Assembly: GCA_963745205.1 (NCBI GenBank)
Contig: CAVUWX010000020.1
Coordinates: 40,751-104,750 of the forward strand
Origin: Hyphomicrobium_A sp963745205
Lineage (GTDB): Bacteria; Pseudomonadota; Alphaproteobacteria; Rhizobiales; Hyphomicrobiaceae
Length of the DNA: 64,000 nt
Reading direction: 5' to 3'
The notes below the pieces were generated by a model. It made no database searches, was not told where the DNA came from, and saw only the letters and a list, made by a program, of their open reading frames with translations. Shown one piece after another: positions 8,788 to 17,915 of the stretch; the first letter of the stretch is position 1, and the number at the start of each line of letters is the position of its first letter. The position numbers and the translations under genes are program-made.

Positions 8788-10287
8788 ATGACGGGGCTCG
8801 AGCTGCTGACGAGCGAGCAGATGGGGCGCGCCGACCGCTTGGCGGTCGCCGGCGGCGTTGCCAGCCTCACGCTGATGGAGAACGCCGGGCACGCGGTGGC
8901 GGACGCGGCGGCACAGATGGCCCCGGCGGGCGCGGGTGTGGCGGTCCTTTGCGGCCCTGGCAACAACGGCGGCGATGGTTTCGTCGCCGCCCGCCACCTA
9001 CGCGATCGCGGCTACGATGTCCGCCTTGCGCTGCTCGGCGACCGCGCCGCCCTCAAGGGTGATGCGGCAGCCATGGCGCAGCGCTATGCGGGCACCATCG
9101 CGCCGCTCTCGACCTTCGCCCTCGACGGCGCGCAGCTCATCGTGGACGCGCTGTTCGGAGCCGGGCTGACGCGTCCCCTGGACGGTGCCGCGGCGATGGC
9201 CGTCGAGGCGATGAATGCCTCGGGGCGCCCCATCGTTGCCGTCGATGTTCCGAGCGGGCTCGACGGCACGACGGGTGCGGCGACGGGGCCGGTCGTGCAG
9301 GCGCAGAGTACAGTCACCTTCTTTCGCCGCAAGCCTGGCCACCTGCTGCTGCCGGGACGCATGTATTGCGGCCCCGTTCGGGTCGCCGACATCGGCATCC
9401 CGGACGGGGTGCTGAGCGAGATCGATCCGCGCACCTGGGCCGACGCTGCGGGGCTGTGGCTGTCCACGTATCCACGTCCGCGCCTTGCGGGCCACAAGTA
9501 TGACCGCGGCCACGCGCTTGTCGTGTCGGGCTCGCTCGCACACACGGGTGCGGCGCGCATGGGCGCGCGCGGAGCGCTGCGCATCGGCGCCGGGCTCGTC
9601 ACCGTCGCAAGCCCGCCGGATGCGCTCGTCGTCAACGCCGCGCACTTGACCGCGATCATGCTCATGCCCTTCGAGGGAGCGAACGGGCTGGCGCAGATCC
9701 TTTCAGACCGGCGCAAGAACGCCGTGCTGCTCGGCCCCGCGCTGGGCGTCGGCGCGCCGACGCGCGAGCTCGTGATGGCGGCGCTCGGCTCCGGCGCAGC
9801 CCTGGTTCTCGATGCGGATGCGTTGACCTCGTTTCAGGGCGACGTCACGGCCCTGGCTCGCGCCATTGCCGCGACGCCCTCGCGCCCGGTCGTGCTCACG
9901 CCGCACGAGGGCGAGTTCCGCCGTCTTTTCCCGGCGATCGGCGAAGGCAGCAAGCTCGACCGTGCGCGCTCCGCGGCACGCGAGAGCGGCGCCGTCGTCG
10001 TGCTGAAGGGCGCCGACACCGTCGTTGCCGCCCCCGACGGCCGCGCCGCCATCAACGAGAATTCGCCGCGTTGGCTCGCCACGGCCGGCGCCGGCGACGT
10101 ACTTGGCGGCTTCGTCGCCGGATTGCTCGCCCAGGGAATGCCGGCGTTCGACGCCGGCTGCGCCGCTGTCTGGCTGCACGGGGAGGCTGCGTCCGAGTTC
10201 GGCCCCGGTCTGATCGCCGAGGATCTTCCCGAGCGGCTCCCCGCGGTTCTTGCCAAGCTTCAGTTTGGCCGGGCGGAAAATGCGTGA
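8788..10287 (+). CDS. nnr: Bifunctional NAD(P)H-hydrate repair enzyme (epimerase and ADP-dependent dehydratase)
   Basis: A 499-residue fusion. The N-terminal YjeF_N epimerase half (about 1-205) shows MENAGHAVAD, the loop CGPGNNGGDGFVAARHL and VDVPSGLDG. The C-terminal ribokinase-like dehydratase half (about 225-495) shows LVVSGS, LTPHEGEF and the anion-hole motif TAGAGDVLGG. Together the two activities restore damaged NADHX/NADPHX. The ATG at 8788 follows GGGAGCGCGG; the frame is open to 8686, but that part overlaps the glnB control region. The gene is divergent from glnB. Confidence 0.95.
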   Translation: MTGLELLTSEQMGRADRLAVAGGVASLTLMENAGHAVADAAAQMAPAGAGVAVLCGPGNNGGDGFVAARHLRDRGYDVRLALLGDRAALKGDAAAMAQRYAGTIAPLSTFALDGAQLIVDALFGAGLTRPLDGAAAMAVEAMNASGRPIVAVDVPSGLDGTTGAATGPVVQAQSTVTFFRRKPGHLLLPGRMYCGPVRVADIGIPDGVLSEIDPRTWADAAGLWLSTYPRPRLAGHKYDRGHALVVSGSLAHTGAARMGARGALRIGAGLVTVASPPDALVVNAAHLTAIMLMPFEGANGLAQILSDRRKNAVLLGPALGVGAPTRELVMAALGSGAALVLDADALTSFQGDVTALARAIAATPSRPVVLTPHEGEFRRLFPAIGEGSKLDRARSAARESGAVVVLKGADTVVAAPDGRAAINENSPRWLATAGAGDVLGGFVAGLLAQGMPAFDAGCAAVWLHGEAASEFGPGLIAEDLPERLPAVLAKLQFGRAENA

Positions 10288-10392
10288 ATTGGGCTTCCGG
10301 CTGAGATCGACTGAGCGCCACAATCGGCGTTTAATGCCCTATGCTGGATTCGGGGATCACCAAGGGGCCGTCGGCGTGACGCGCGAGAGACG

Positions 10393-12090
10393 ATGATGCT
10401 GCGACGGCTCGCACTTATCGTGCTGCTGATTTCGGCCGCTTGCCGAGCCGCTTCGGCCGCCGAGGAGGATCTTTCGCCCAAGGCGCAGGACGGGGCCGCG
10501 GCGCTCGTGCGCGGGGACAGCGGCCAGGCCGTCGCCGACTACACCGAAGCGTTGAAGGACACCGCGCTTGCCAACGACCGGCGGGCGACCATCCTCAACG
10601 ACCGCGGGGTCGCCTACGCCCGTCTCGGTCAGCCCAAGCTCGCCATCGACGACTTCAATCGCGCGGCCCAGCTCTTTCCCGAGTACGCGGCGATCTACAA
10701 TAACCGCGGAAGCCTGCTCCTCGCGCTCGGCAACCCCGACGAGGCGATCAAGGATTTCAACCGGGCGATCGTGCTCGCGCCAGGCTACGCCGCGGCGCTC
10801 GGTAACCGCGCCGGCGCCTATTCGCAGGTCGGACATCCCGATCAGGCCATCGGCGACTACACGCGCGCGATCAAGCTGATGCCGCAGGCGGCGGCGCCGC
10901 TCGCCGGCCGCGGGCGCGTCTATCTCGGGGCCGGGCGGCCGCACGCCGCCATCCGTGATTTCACGCGCGCGGTGACGGCCGACCCGCGTTTTGCCGCCGG
11001 CTACCGCAGTCGCGCGGAAGCCAAGCTCGAGATCGGCCGCAACCAGGATGCGATCGAGGATCTGTCGCGCGCCATCGCCTTCGACGTCGGCAACGCGGAG
11101 CTCTATCTCCTGCGCGGCCAGGCGTATCTGGCGAGCGACAACATCGAGGCCGCGCTCAAGGATTTCTCGCACGTCGTCGAACTCGACCCGAAGTCGGCAC
11201 GCGGCTATGCCGCGCGCGGGCTCGCCTACGGGATGTCGCAGGCCTACGAGCCCGCCTTCGCCGATTTGAACCGCGCGATCGAGCTCGATCCGCGCTCGGC
11301 CTTGGCGTTCGCCTACCGCGGCGTCGTCTACAAGCAGAGCGGCCAGGCCGACATCGGCCTCAAGGACGCGGAGACCGCGCTGAAGCTCGAGCCCGACGGT
11401 GCGGAGGCGCTGTGGGCGAACGGCGAGCTCGAAGAGGCGCAAGGGCACAACGAGCGCGCCGTCGTCGACTACAAGAGGGCGCTCGCGGCGAAGCCGAGCC
11501 TGAAGGCCGCGCTCGTCGGCCTGCAGCGACTCGGCGCCGACCTCGGCGACGATGAGGACCGCGAGCTGCCCGGGCTCGGCATCGACAAATGGAAAGTGGT
11601 GCAGCACGGGTCGCAGTTCTTCGCGGTGAGCGATCAGTACAAGAAGCTGCGCATCCCGCTGGAGATGGCGGGCGAAGGTCAGCCGCAATTGCTCGAGTGG
11701 GTGGTGAAGCCGGCGCCGCTGCTGGGCATCGCAACTTTGCGCTTCAAGGGCGGCGTGACACCCGGACCGCAGGGGCCCGAGGAGGTCGAGCAGGTGGCGA
11801 TCCTCGATCTCGATGCCAACAGCGTCATCGCCATCGAGCCCCATCGCGAGGGGACGAAGGTCGCCAACTGGACGTGGCAGGATGACCGCGTTGTGGTGGC
11901 GAGCGTCGACGGCGCCACCGACGAGTTCATCCTGCGCGCGGGGCGGCCCGTCGCCCAGAACAATCAGCGCTACACGACCGACGGCTCCGGCGCCTGGTCG
12001 CCGTGGGGTCAGCTCGATTCCTCGCAATACGACCGCGGCGACCGCCATCGCCGGCCGCGCACGATCTTCCAACTCCTGTTTGGCAACTGA
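10393..12090 (+). CDS. Exported tetratricopeptide-repeat protein
   Basis: A 565-residue protein with a signal peptide (cleavage near ASA-AEE) and about nine TPR units from residue ~30 to ~385. The repeats recur as YNNRGSLLLALGNPDEAIKD-like blocks. A non-TPR, beta-rich C-terminal domain (about 390-565) begins at LGIDKWKVVQHG. TPR arrays of this kind act as periplasmic protein-binding scaffolds. The C-terminal domain is not one I recognise. It ends 156 bp before the L,D-transpeptidase gene, so a cell-envelope role is plausible. Confidence 0.8.
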   Translation: MMLRRLALIVLLISAACRAASAAEEDLSPKAQDGAAALVRGDSGQAVADYTEALKDTALANDRRATILNDRGVAYARLGQPKLAIDDFNRAAQLFPEYAAIYNNRGSLLLALGNPDEAIKDFNRAIVLAPGYAAALGNRAGAYSQVGHPDQAIGDYTRAIKLMPQAAAPLAGRGRVYLGAGRPHAAIRDFTRAVTADPRFAAGYRSRAEAKLEIGRNQDAIEDLSRAIAFDVGNAELYLLRGQAYLASDNIEAALKDFSHVVELDPKSARGYAARGLAYGMSQAYEPAFADLNRAIELDPRSALAFAYRGVVYKQSGQADIGLKDAETALKLEPDGAEALWANGELEEAQGHNERAVVDYKRALAAKPSLKAALVGLQRLGADLGDDEDRELPGLGIDKWKVVQHGSQFFAVSDQYKKLRIPLEMAGEGQPQLLEWVVKPAPLLGIATLRFKGGVTPGPQGPEEVEQVAILDLDANSVIAIEPHREGTKVANWTWQDDRVVVASVDGATDEFILRAGRPVAQNNQRYTTDGSGAWSPWGQLDSSQYDRGDRHRRPRTIFQLLFGN

Positions 12091-12246
12091 GCAGGTTGCC
12101 GCTGCGCTCGACGCGTGGGATGCTGCGGGCAGCGGATGAAAGAAAAGTGCGCGCAAATGCAGCGCAGTCGTTAAGCCTTATGCATCCGCGGGGCGGTAAG
12201 CTCACTTGGGTGGGCGCCGTGCACGGGGAGCGGTTGGGTCAGAGCG

Positions 12247-12960
12247 ATGCGTTGTGTCCGAGTTTCCGCTGCCGCGATCTCAGCCCTCCTTCTCGTCTCC
12301 GCCGCCGCGGCCGTAGAGCCTGCCGCGGCCGAGTCCAGCGGCATCTCGGTCGAGGCGCAGCCGCAGGTGACGGACAAGGCTCTTCCGCCTGCTGCCTCCG
12401 TCGCGGCCGTGACGCCTGAGGATGCAGCTTCCGCCCCGCCGCTCGATCCGCCCAAGCCGACGCTGTTCGCCGACATCGATCTGTCGACACAGACCATGAC
12501 CGTCTCCGACAAATCGGGCGAGATCTACCGCTGGCCGATCTCGTCGGCGCGCGCGGGCTACGCGACGCCCGTCGGCACCTTCACCGTGAGCTGGACCTCG
12601 CGTATGCACTATTCGCGCCAGTACGACTGGGCGCCGATGCCGTACGCGGTGTTCTTCAGTCAGGGTGTCGCCGTGCACGCGACCAACGCCGTCGGCAACT
12701 TGGGACGCCCCGCCTCGCACGGCTGCGTGCGGCTCGCGCTGCGGAATGCGCGCACCTTCTATGACCTCGTCGACAAGCACGGGATGGCACTCACGCAGAT
12801 CGTCGTGCACGGCAAGCCGCCCTACTCGCCGATGGTGGCGCAGCGGCGCTACGAGCAGCCGATGTTCAAGCCCTTCGGGGGGTTCTTTGCCGACGACCAG
12901 CCCGCCTATCAGCCGCGCGCAAGGCCGCGCGGCCGCCAGATCTACGGCGGCGCGTGGTAA
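12247..12960 (+). CDS. L,D-transpeptidase (YkuD domain), exported
   Basis: A 237-residue protein with a signal peptide (about 1-28), a Pro/Ala linker to about 70, and a YkuD catalytic domain (about 72-192). The motif HATN...SHGCVRL is intact: His144, His158, catalytic Cys160 and Arg162. Such enzymes form 3-3 cross-links in peptidoglycan or attach proteins to it in the periplasm, which is the dominant cross-link in many Rhizobiales. The basic, Tyr/Arg-rich tail after 200 is unusual but short. It converges with the EipA-like gene. Confidence 0.93.
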   Translation: MRCVRVSAAAISALLLVSAAAAVEPAAAESSGISVEAQPQVTDKALPPAASVAAVTPEDAASAPPLDPPKPTLFADIDLSTQTMTVSDKSGEIYRWPISSARAGYATPVGTFTVSWTSRMHYSRQYDWAPMPYAVFFSQGVAVHATNAVGNLGRPASHGCVRLALRNARTFYDLVDKHGMALTQIVVHGKPPYSPMVAQRRYEQPMFKPFGGFFADDQPAYQPRARPRGRQIYGGAW

Positions 12961-12967
12961 GCGGCGA

Positions 12968-14146
12968 TTAGAACGGGTTCCAGGTCGGTCCCGCCGTGAA
13001 GCGGATGTAGCCGAGGTTGGCGCCGATGCGGAAGCCTAGCCCCGAGCGGATCGGCGCCATGAGGACCGGACCGCCCTTCAATAACGTAATGCCGACGCCG
13101 CCGACGAAGTAGGCGGAGCCGTCGATGCCGGTGAACTCGCGGATCAGATCGTTGGGGTCGCGCAGATTGTAGATGAGGAACATGGTGCGCGAGCCCGAGG
13201 CGCCGAAGTCGGTTCCGATCGACGGGCCGTGCCAGTAGACCTTCGCGGTGCCGCCCGACCGCAGGTAGAGCGTGCCGGTGCCGTAGCGCACGCCGGCGAG
13301 GAACGCGCCGCCGCCCTCGGTGCCGAGCACGTAGCCGTCGGGCCGGCCGTATTTGCTGAAGGCGTACTCGATGACGCTGCCGAGGCTCGTAGAGATGGTG
13401 CCGAAGAAGCCGCGGGTCGCTTCGTGGACCTCATCGATGGTGTAGCCGCGTTCGGCCGCTTCGGGCAGCTGCGCCTCCGGCGAGTACGATGGTGACGGTG
13501 GCGGCGGCACGGGCAAGGCTGCCATCGGGGGCTCGGTCTCCGGCTTGGTCTTGGTGCTCCACTTGCCGGACTTCGGCGCGGGCTTGGGCGCCGGCGCCCC
13601 TGGCGGCGGCACGTTGGCGACTTGCGGCTCGCGCGATTTTGGCGGCTCCGCGGCCGGGGAGGCGGGGGCCTTGCCGGCGATCTCGGCGTCGATCTTGGAG
13701 ATCGTGTACGCGGACTTGGCCTTCATGAGCGCCAGGAGCTCGAGCCCCGCGGCCTGCAGCTCCGACAGCTTGGCGCAGTCCGGCTGCTTGTCGGTGGGCG
13801 GCCGGCCGAGCATGTCGATCTTGGTGATCAGCTCCTCGGCATCGGCGTCGAACTTCTCCGCGCGCGCGTCGCGGACGCTGTCGAGGCCCTTCTCCTCATA
13901 GTCGGCTCCATCCCAGCCCTTCGCGTCTTTGAGCTCCCGGAGCTTGTCGCGCAACTTGGGCAGCGCCTCGGCGTTGAATGTCCTTAGCTGCGATCCCGAT
14001 TTGTCGACGGCGGCGGCAAAGTCGTCCGCCGTGCAGGTGGCTGCCTGGACGGTACCGGGCGTGCCGGCCGCGACGAGGGTCGCGAGCAGGACGCCCGAAA
14101 ACCTTTGCAGAATCGTTCGGCGCATAAGGCGGCCTTTGTAACTCAT
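12968..14146 (-). CDS. DUF1134/EipA-like periplasmic protein with an extra N-terminal domain
   Basis: A 392-residue protein; the ATG at 14125 (residue 8) is an equally good start. A signal peptide (to about 35) is followed by a helical, charged region with cysteines (about 36-158), a Pro/Ala/Lys linker (about 159-229) and a C-terminal DUF1134 domain (about 230-392; GFFGTISTSLGSVIEYAFSK, LASG-type barrel strands, GANLGYIRFT). DUF1134 is the EipA fold, a small periplasmic beta-barrel needed for envelope integrity in Brucella. EipA proteins are usually about 200 residues, so roughly half of this protein is extra. Its place beside the transpeptidase and deacetylase genes fits an envelope role. 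Confidence 0.85.
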   Translation of the reverse strand: MSYKGRLMRRTILQRFSGVLLATLVAAGTPGTVQAATCTADDFAAAVDKSGSQLRTFNAEALPKLRDKLRELKDAKGWDGADYEEKGLDSVRDARAEKFDADAEELITKIDMLGRPPTDKQPDCAKLSELQAAGLELLALMKAKSAYTISKIDAEIAGKAPASPAAEPPKSREPQVANVPPPGAPAPKPAPKSGKWSTKTKPETEPPMAALPVPPPPSPSYSPEAQLPEAAERGYTIDEVHEATRGFFGTISTSLGSVIEYAFSKYGRPDGYVLGTEGGGAFLAGVRYGTGTLYLRSGGTAKVYWHGPSIGTDFGASGSRTMFLIYNLRDPNDLIREFTGIDGSAYFVGGVGITLLKGGPVLMAPIRSGLGFRIGANLGYIRFTAGPTWNPF

Positions 14147-14205
14147 GCGAACCGGGCAAGCGCGTTACGACAAACTCGCGAGCTCGGCGATGAGGCCGCC
14201 CGCCG

Positions 14206-15159
14206 TCATTGCCCGCCGATCGTCTTGATCACGCTGGTCATCGGCCGGTCCGACAGAGCCGTCGGCATGCCCTTGATGTCCTTCTCGATCAAGGCGTCGA
14301 ACTCCGGCAGCGTCTGCACCGGCGCCTTCGCCGTGAGCTGCACGATCTTGTAGCCCTTGGCCTTGAGCTCCTTGAGCAGGTCGGGCATCGCTGCCGCCGT
14401 GTGCGGTTGAATGTCATGCATCAGGATGATGCCTTTGCCCCGCTTATCGAGCAGCGCCATCACGTGCTTCACCAGCGCGGGCGCCGCCGGACCCTTGAAA
14501 TCGAAGCTGTCGATGTCGGTGGAGAATACGGCAATGTTGCGGTCGGCCAGATACTTCAGCAACTCCGGCGAATCCCGCAGGAAGGGGAAGCGGAAGAACG
14601 GAGCCGACGGACCGCCGATCGCGCGGTGGACGATGCTGAACGACCGCTCGATCTCGTCCTTGGCCTCGTCGAATTTCATCTTCGAGAGGTCTTTGTGGTT
14701 GACGGTATGGGCCCCGATGGTGTGGCCGGCCTTGGCCACGTCACGCAGGATCTCGGGGTAGCCGCCGGCGACCTTGCCGACCGAGAAGAAGGTGGCCTTC
14801 GTGCACTGCGCCTCGAGCGCGGCAAGGATCGCGGTGGTGCGGCTCGGCAGCGGCCCGTCGTCGAACGTCAGCACCACTTCCTTGGGCTGCAGGAAATCGT
14901 AATTCTTGTAGTGCTGGAAGCCGAAGCCGGGTCCGCCGGTGGTGTCGATCTCGACCACGCGCGACACGCCGAGCGGGTCGGGATTGCCGGGGCATTCCTT
15001 CTGCTTGGTTGCAGGTGCCGCGGGGCCCATGGTCTGCTGTGCCTGCGGCTGCGGCGCCGGCTGCGGCGCGGCCTGATCGGCGGCCGAGGCCGCGTTCAGA
15101 GTGAGCGTGCCGCCGAATAGCGCGGCAGTGATCAGAAGCGTTGCTTTTACTACGCGCAT
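14206..15159 (-). CDS. Polysaccharide deacetylase (NodB homology), exported
   Basis: A 317-residue protein. The ATG at 15159 sits behind a strong GGGAGGT and begins a signal peptide (to about 27). After a Gln/Pro linker, the NodB domain carries LTFDDGP (Asp100, Asp101) and the metal histidines in GAHTVNH (His151, His155), so the catalytic metal site is intact. It also has RFPFLRDS and ILMHDIQPHT. Such enzymes remove acetyl groups from peptidoglycan or exopolysaccharide GlcNAc. Substrate unknown; periplasmic. Confidence 0.92.
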   Translation of the reverse strand: MRVVKATLLITAALFGGTLTLNAASAADQAAPQPAPQPQAQQTMGPAAPATKQKECPGNPDPLGVSRVVEIDTTGGPGFGFQHYKNYDFLQPKEVVLTFDDGPLPSRTTAILAALEAQCTKATFFSVGKVAGGYPEILRDVAKAGHTIGAHTVNHKDLSKMKFDEAKDEIERSFSIVHRAIGGPSAPFFRFPFLRDSPELLKYLADRNIAVFSTDIDSFDFKGPAAPALVKHVMALLDKRGKGIILMHDIQPHTAAAMPDLLKELKAKGYKIVQLTAKAPVQTLPEFDALIEKDIKGMPTALSDRPMTSVIKTIGGQ

Positions 15160-15314
15160 GGTGGACCTCCCGGAGCCTGCCGAGGCGAGCTTATTGCTTG
15201 ATTCTTCGACATTGTGCCGAGATTTGCACCTCGCGCGCAACTGATAATTGGCTCGCCGCGGACCGCTTTTTCTGCGGGTGTGGCCCGCGGAGGCGCGCCC
15301 TATCTGCCCGGCGC

Positions 15315-15725
15315 TCATTTTGCGCGGACCTTGGCGCGGAAGCGCTCGCTGTCGACGACGACGCGCATGTGCCGCCCTTTTCCGATGACGCCTCCTTCGT
15401 CGCGCGCCTCGAGGTGAAACGAGAGCATGCGTCCGCTCACCTCGGAGAGCTCTGCGGTCGCCGTGATCCTCATGCCGACGGGGGTCGGCGAGGAGTGCTC
15501 AACGTCGATGCGCACGCCGAGGCTCTCGTGGCCCGCGGGCAGGGCCCGCTCGATGCAGTCGACGGCGGCCGCCTCCATCAGCGCGACCATGATCGGCGTC
15601 GCGAGCACCGGCGCGCGGCCGCTGCCGACATGGGCCGCGGTATGCTCCTCGCCGACCACGAGGGTGGCGCTTCCCCTCTGGCCCGGCTGCAATTGCGATA
15701 GGTCGAGCTCGGGGCTATCCGGCAT
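15315..15725 (-). CDS. Hot-dog thioesterase, fluoroacetyl-CoA thioesterase-like
   Basis: About 136 residues from the ATG at 15725 (a GTG two codons upstream at 15731 is possible). It is a single hot-dog fold with the family blocks GSGRAPVLATPIMVALMEAA, the Cys-Glu-containing helix and GMRITATAEL. This pattern belongs to the FlK-like thioesterases, which hydrolyse small acyl-CoA esters in the cytoplasm. The actual substrate is not known. The neighbour is a Crp/Fnr regulator on the same strand, 90 bp upstream. Confidence 0.8.
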   Translation of the reverse strand: MPDSPELDLSQLQPGQRGSATLVVGEEHTAAHVGSGRAPVLATPIMVALMEAAAVDCIERALPAGHESLGVRIDVEHSSPTPVGMRITATAELSEVSGRMLSFHLEARDEGGVIGKGRHMRVVVDSERFRAKVRAK

Positions 15726-15815
15726 GCTCACGCGAGGGTTGGACGCAGCGGTGCCGGGCGCGAGGCCACGCGGTTCCGACTTGTCACTGAATTGCAGATA
15801 ATCGCCGCCCAGCCG

Positions 15816-16499
15816 TCAGAGCGGTCTGTCAGCGATCTTCTCGAGACCGTCAAGGTCCTTGAGACGCAGGCCCTTTGCGCACGGCTCGATGAGGCCGCGT
15901 GCTTCCATCTCGGCGAGCTGAGCGGCGAGCAGGTCGACGCTCATGTTCAGGTAGCCGGCGACCACGCCGCATTTGAGCGAGTCCGTGATCAACGTCGGCT
16001 CGCGCCCCTCATACGCGTTGTAATGCGACAGGGTGACGAACAGTGCCGCGACGCGCTCGAGCGGGCTCGGGTGCCCGTTGCTGAGGAGGGATTCTTTGAG
16101 GAACGTGACTTCCCGCTCGATGGCGGCCGTGAGACGGGCGCGCGAGCGGGCGTTGCGCTCCGCTGATGGATCGAGCGCCGTCCGCGACAGGCAAATCAGC
16201 GAGGTTTCCATGGCCGCCTGGGCGCTGGACACGTGGCTGTCGAGGTAGCCGAGGCCCACGAGGTCGCCGGGGAAAGCAAACTCGAAGATGTCCTGGCTGC
16301 CGTCGGCGCGGCTCTTGAAGAGGCAGACCGCGCCCCGCTCCACGCGGTAGACGTAACTGCGGGTGTCGCCTTCGCGGAACAGCGTTTCGCCGGCGCGCAG
16401 CGTCAGCACCTCGCAATCGAGCCCGTCGCCTGCGGGCCCTGGGGCCTTGGCGGTCTCGCGCCCGGAAATGGCGCTGTGGGGTTCGACGAGATTAAGCAC
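15816..16499 (-). CDS. Crp/Fnr-family transcription regulator
   Basis: A 227-residue protein from a GTG at 16499. An effector-binding jelly roll (about 25-135; LRAGETLFREGDTRSYVYRVERG) leads through a long dimer helix to a winged-helix region (about 165-225). The helix TDSLKCGVVAGYLNMSVDLLAAQLAEM replaces the usual E-x-x-SR recognition helix, so its DNA target probably differs from FNR or CRP boxes. No N-terminal Fe-S cysteine cluster is present. The ligand is unknown. Confidence 0.85.
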   Translation of the reverse strand: MLNLVEPHSAISGRETAKAPGPAGDGLDCEVLTLRAGETLFREGDTRSYVYRVERGAVCLFKSRADGSQDIFEFAFPGDLVGLGYLDSHVSSAQAAMETSLICLSRTALDPSAERNARSRARLTAAIEREVTFLKESLLSNGHPSPLERVAALFVTLSHYNAYEGREPTLITDSLKCGVVAGYLNMSVDLLAAQLAEMEARGLIEPCAKGLRLKDLDGLEKIADRPL

Positions 16500-16711
16500 G
16501 GGGGGTGCTCGGGAACGCGTACGCTACCTCTTCACAATATGTGGCGACATTGCAACAATCAAGCGGTTTTTTGTAGGCAACTGAAATTCGGGCTAGACAA
16601 GTTTAATGCGGCCGTGCTTGGCGCAACCACCGCGCGTCGATGCGTTGCAAAAACGCCTGCAGCGCGCACCAGGCGCGCTGCAGCGAGTTCAAATGCGTCA
16701 GTAGTCGCGGT

Positions 16712-17002
16712 TCAGTGCGCGCTCTTGCAGCCGTGCGCACTCGCCTTGCACTCCGTGCCGAAGATGCCGGTCGACGAGCACGAGATCAGCTTGGCCTCGC
16801 CCTGGACGCTGTAGCCACGCGCCTCGGCGATGTTGATCGCGCCCTGCTTGGCCATCACCGTAGCGATGCTGTTGTTCAAGCCGCTGCCGGCGGCGGCGAA
16901 GGTCTTGCAGTCCGACGGCGCTGCGGCGTGCGAAACGGACGGCACTAGCGCGGCGAAAGCGACGACGGCCGCCAGCCCGCGGGATTTCAGCGTAATCGAC
17001 AT
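16712..17002 (-). CDS. Small secreted cysteine-containing protein
   Basis: A 96-residue protein whose ATG at 17002 follows AGGAGG. It has a classical signal peptide (cleavage near SHA-AAP). The mature ~70 residues contain four cysteines, which could give two disulfides in the periplasm. No family is recognised. The gene lies 106 bp from the open frame of the divergent bactofilin gene. Confidence 0.65.
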   Translation of the reverse strand: MSITLKSRGLAAVVAFAALVPSVSHAAAPSDCKTFAAAGSGLNNSIATVMAKQGAINIAEARGYSVQGEAKLISCSSTGIFGTECKASAHGCKSAH

Positions 17003-17248
17003 CTCATCCTCCTGGAGGGCAGTCTTTATAAAGGCCGAGTAAGCTGCCCCCGCCGCCCACGGACGACAAGCGCTCTGAGCTTTGCGACTGCCGATTGAAG
17101 GGGCACTGTGTCCGCCGGGTGGCGCGCCCGATTGCCACGTTTACCTCGACCGCGGTTCTCTCTCGGCGCGGCCAAGAAGCTGGCTTATTCGTCACCCATA
17201 TTCCTGGGGATTTTTCCCCGGGATTTCGCTTCGGCATGGGACAGGGCA

Positions 17249-17899
17249 GTGGACGATAATTCTCGCGTACTCGTCATCGCCGCCGACACCTCCCTCAAAG
17301 GCGAGGTCCGCAACGGCGGGCGCATCGAGGTCTACGGCTACATGGAGGGCGAGGTCTCGGGCGACCTCCTCGTCGTCCAGCCGGGAGGGCGCTGCTATGG
17401 CACGATCAAGGTCGAGAGCGCCGACGTTCACGGCACGCTGCAGGGCGAGGTGTTCGTCAAGCAGCTCATCACCATCCGCACCGGAGGCTCCGTCACGGGC
17501 AACGTTCAGTACGGCCGCCTCGCCATGGAGATGGGTGGCAACCTCTCCGCGGAGGTGCGCAACGTGCCGCCGACACTTGCGGGCGACCTCGATCTGGCGG
17601 TCGACAAGGGCAAGTCGGTGCGCATCACTCTGCAGGATCTGACCGCGCTTGACCCCGACGACGACGCGCAGCACCTGACGTTCACGGTTTCACGCGCCAA
17701 GAATGGCTTCGTGACGCTATTGACGGATCCGAGCAGGCCGGTGGCGACCTTCACGCAGGCCGATCTCGAGCGCGGCACGGTGCTGTTCCGTCACGACGGC
17801 ACCAACGCCGCTAACGCGAGCTTCGACGTTGTCGTCGCCGACCACGCGGGTGCGACCTCGGGCGCGGCGCAGACCGTCAACGTCTCCGTCCGCGCCTAA
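17249..17899 (+). CDS. Bactofilin-domain protein fused to a CSPG/cadherin-like domain
   Basis: About 216 residues from the GTG at 17249 behind CAGGGC; the frame is also open to 17108. Residues ~5-100 form a bactofilin (polymer-forming) right-handed beta-helix with the typical GEVRNGGRIEVYGYMEGEV and ADVHGTLQGEVFVKQL turns. Residues ~110-215 resemble a CSPG/cadherin-like repeat, with LDPDDDAQHLTFTVSRAKNG, FTQADLERGTVLFRHDG and a closing beta strand. Bactofilins are cytoplasmic cytoskeletal polymers, whereas CSPG repeats are normally extracellular, so the pairing is odd. No signal peptide is evident. Confidence 0.75.
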   Translation: MDDNSRVLVIAADTSLKGEVRNGGRIEVYGYMEGEVSGDLLVVQPGGRCYGTIKVESADVHGTLQGEVFVKQLITIRTGGSVTGNVQYGRLAMEMGGNLSAEVRNVPPTLAGDLDLAVDKGKSVRITLQDLTALDPDDDAQHLTFTVSRAKNGFVTLLTDPSRPVATFTQADLERGTVLFRHDGTNAANASFDVVVADHAGATSGAAQTVNVSVRA

Positions 17900-17915
17900 A
17901 GAGCGTGGATGATCC

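Noticed and set aside
10357..12156. A 599-codon minus-strand frame over the TPR gene
   Set aside because: Antisense shadow of a clear TPR gene; the composition is Arg/Val/Gly-rich and shows no motif.
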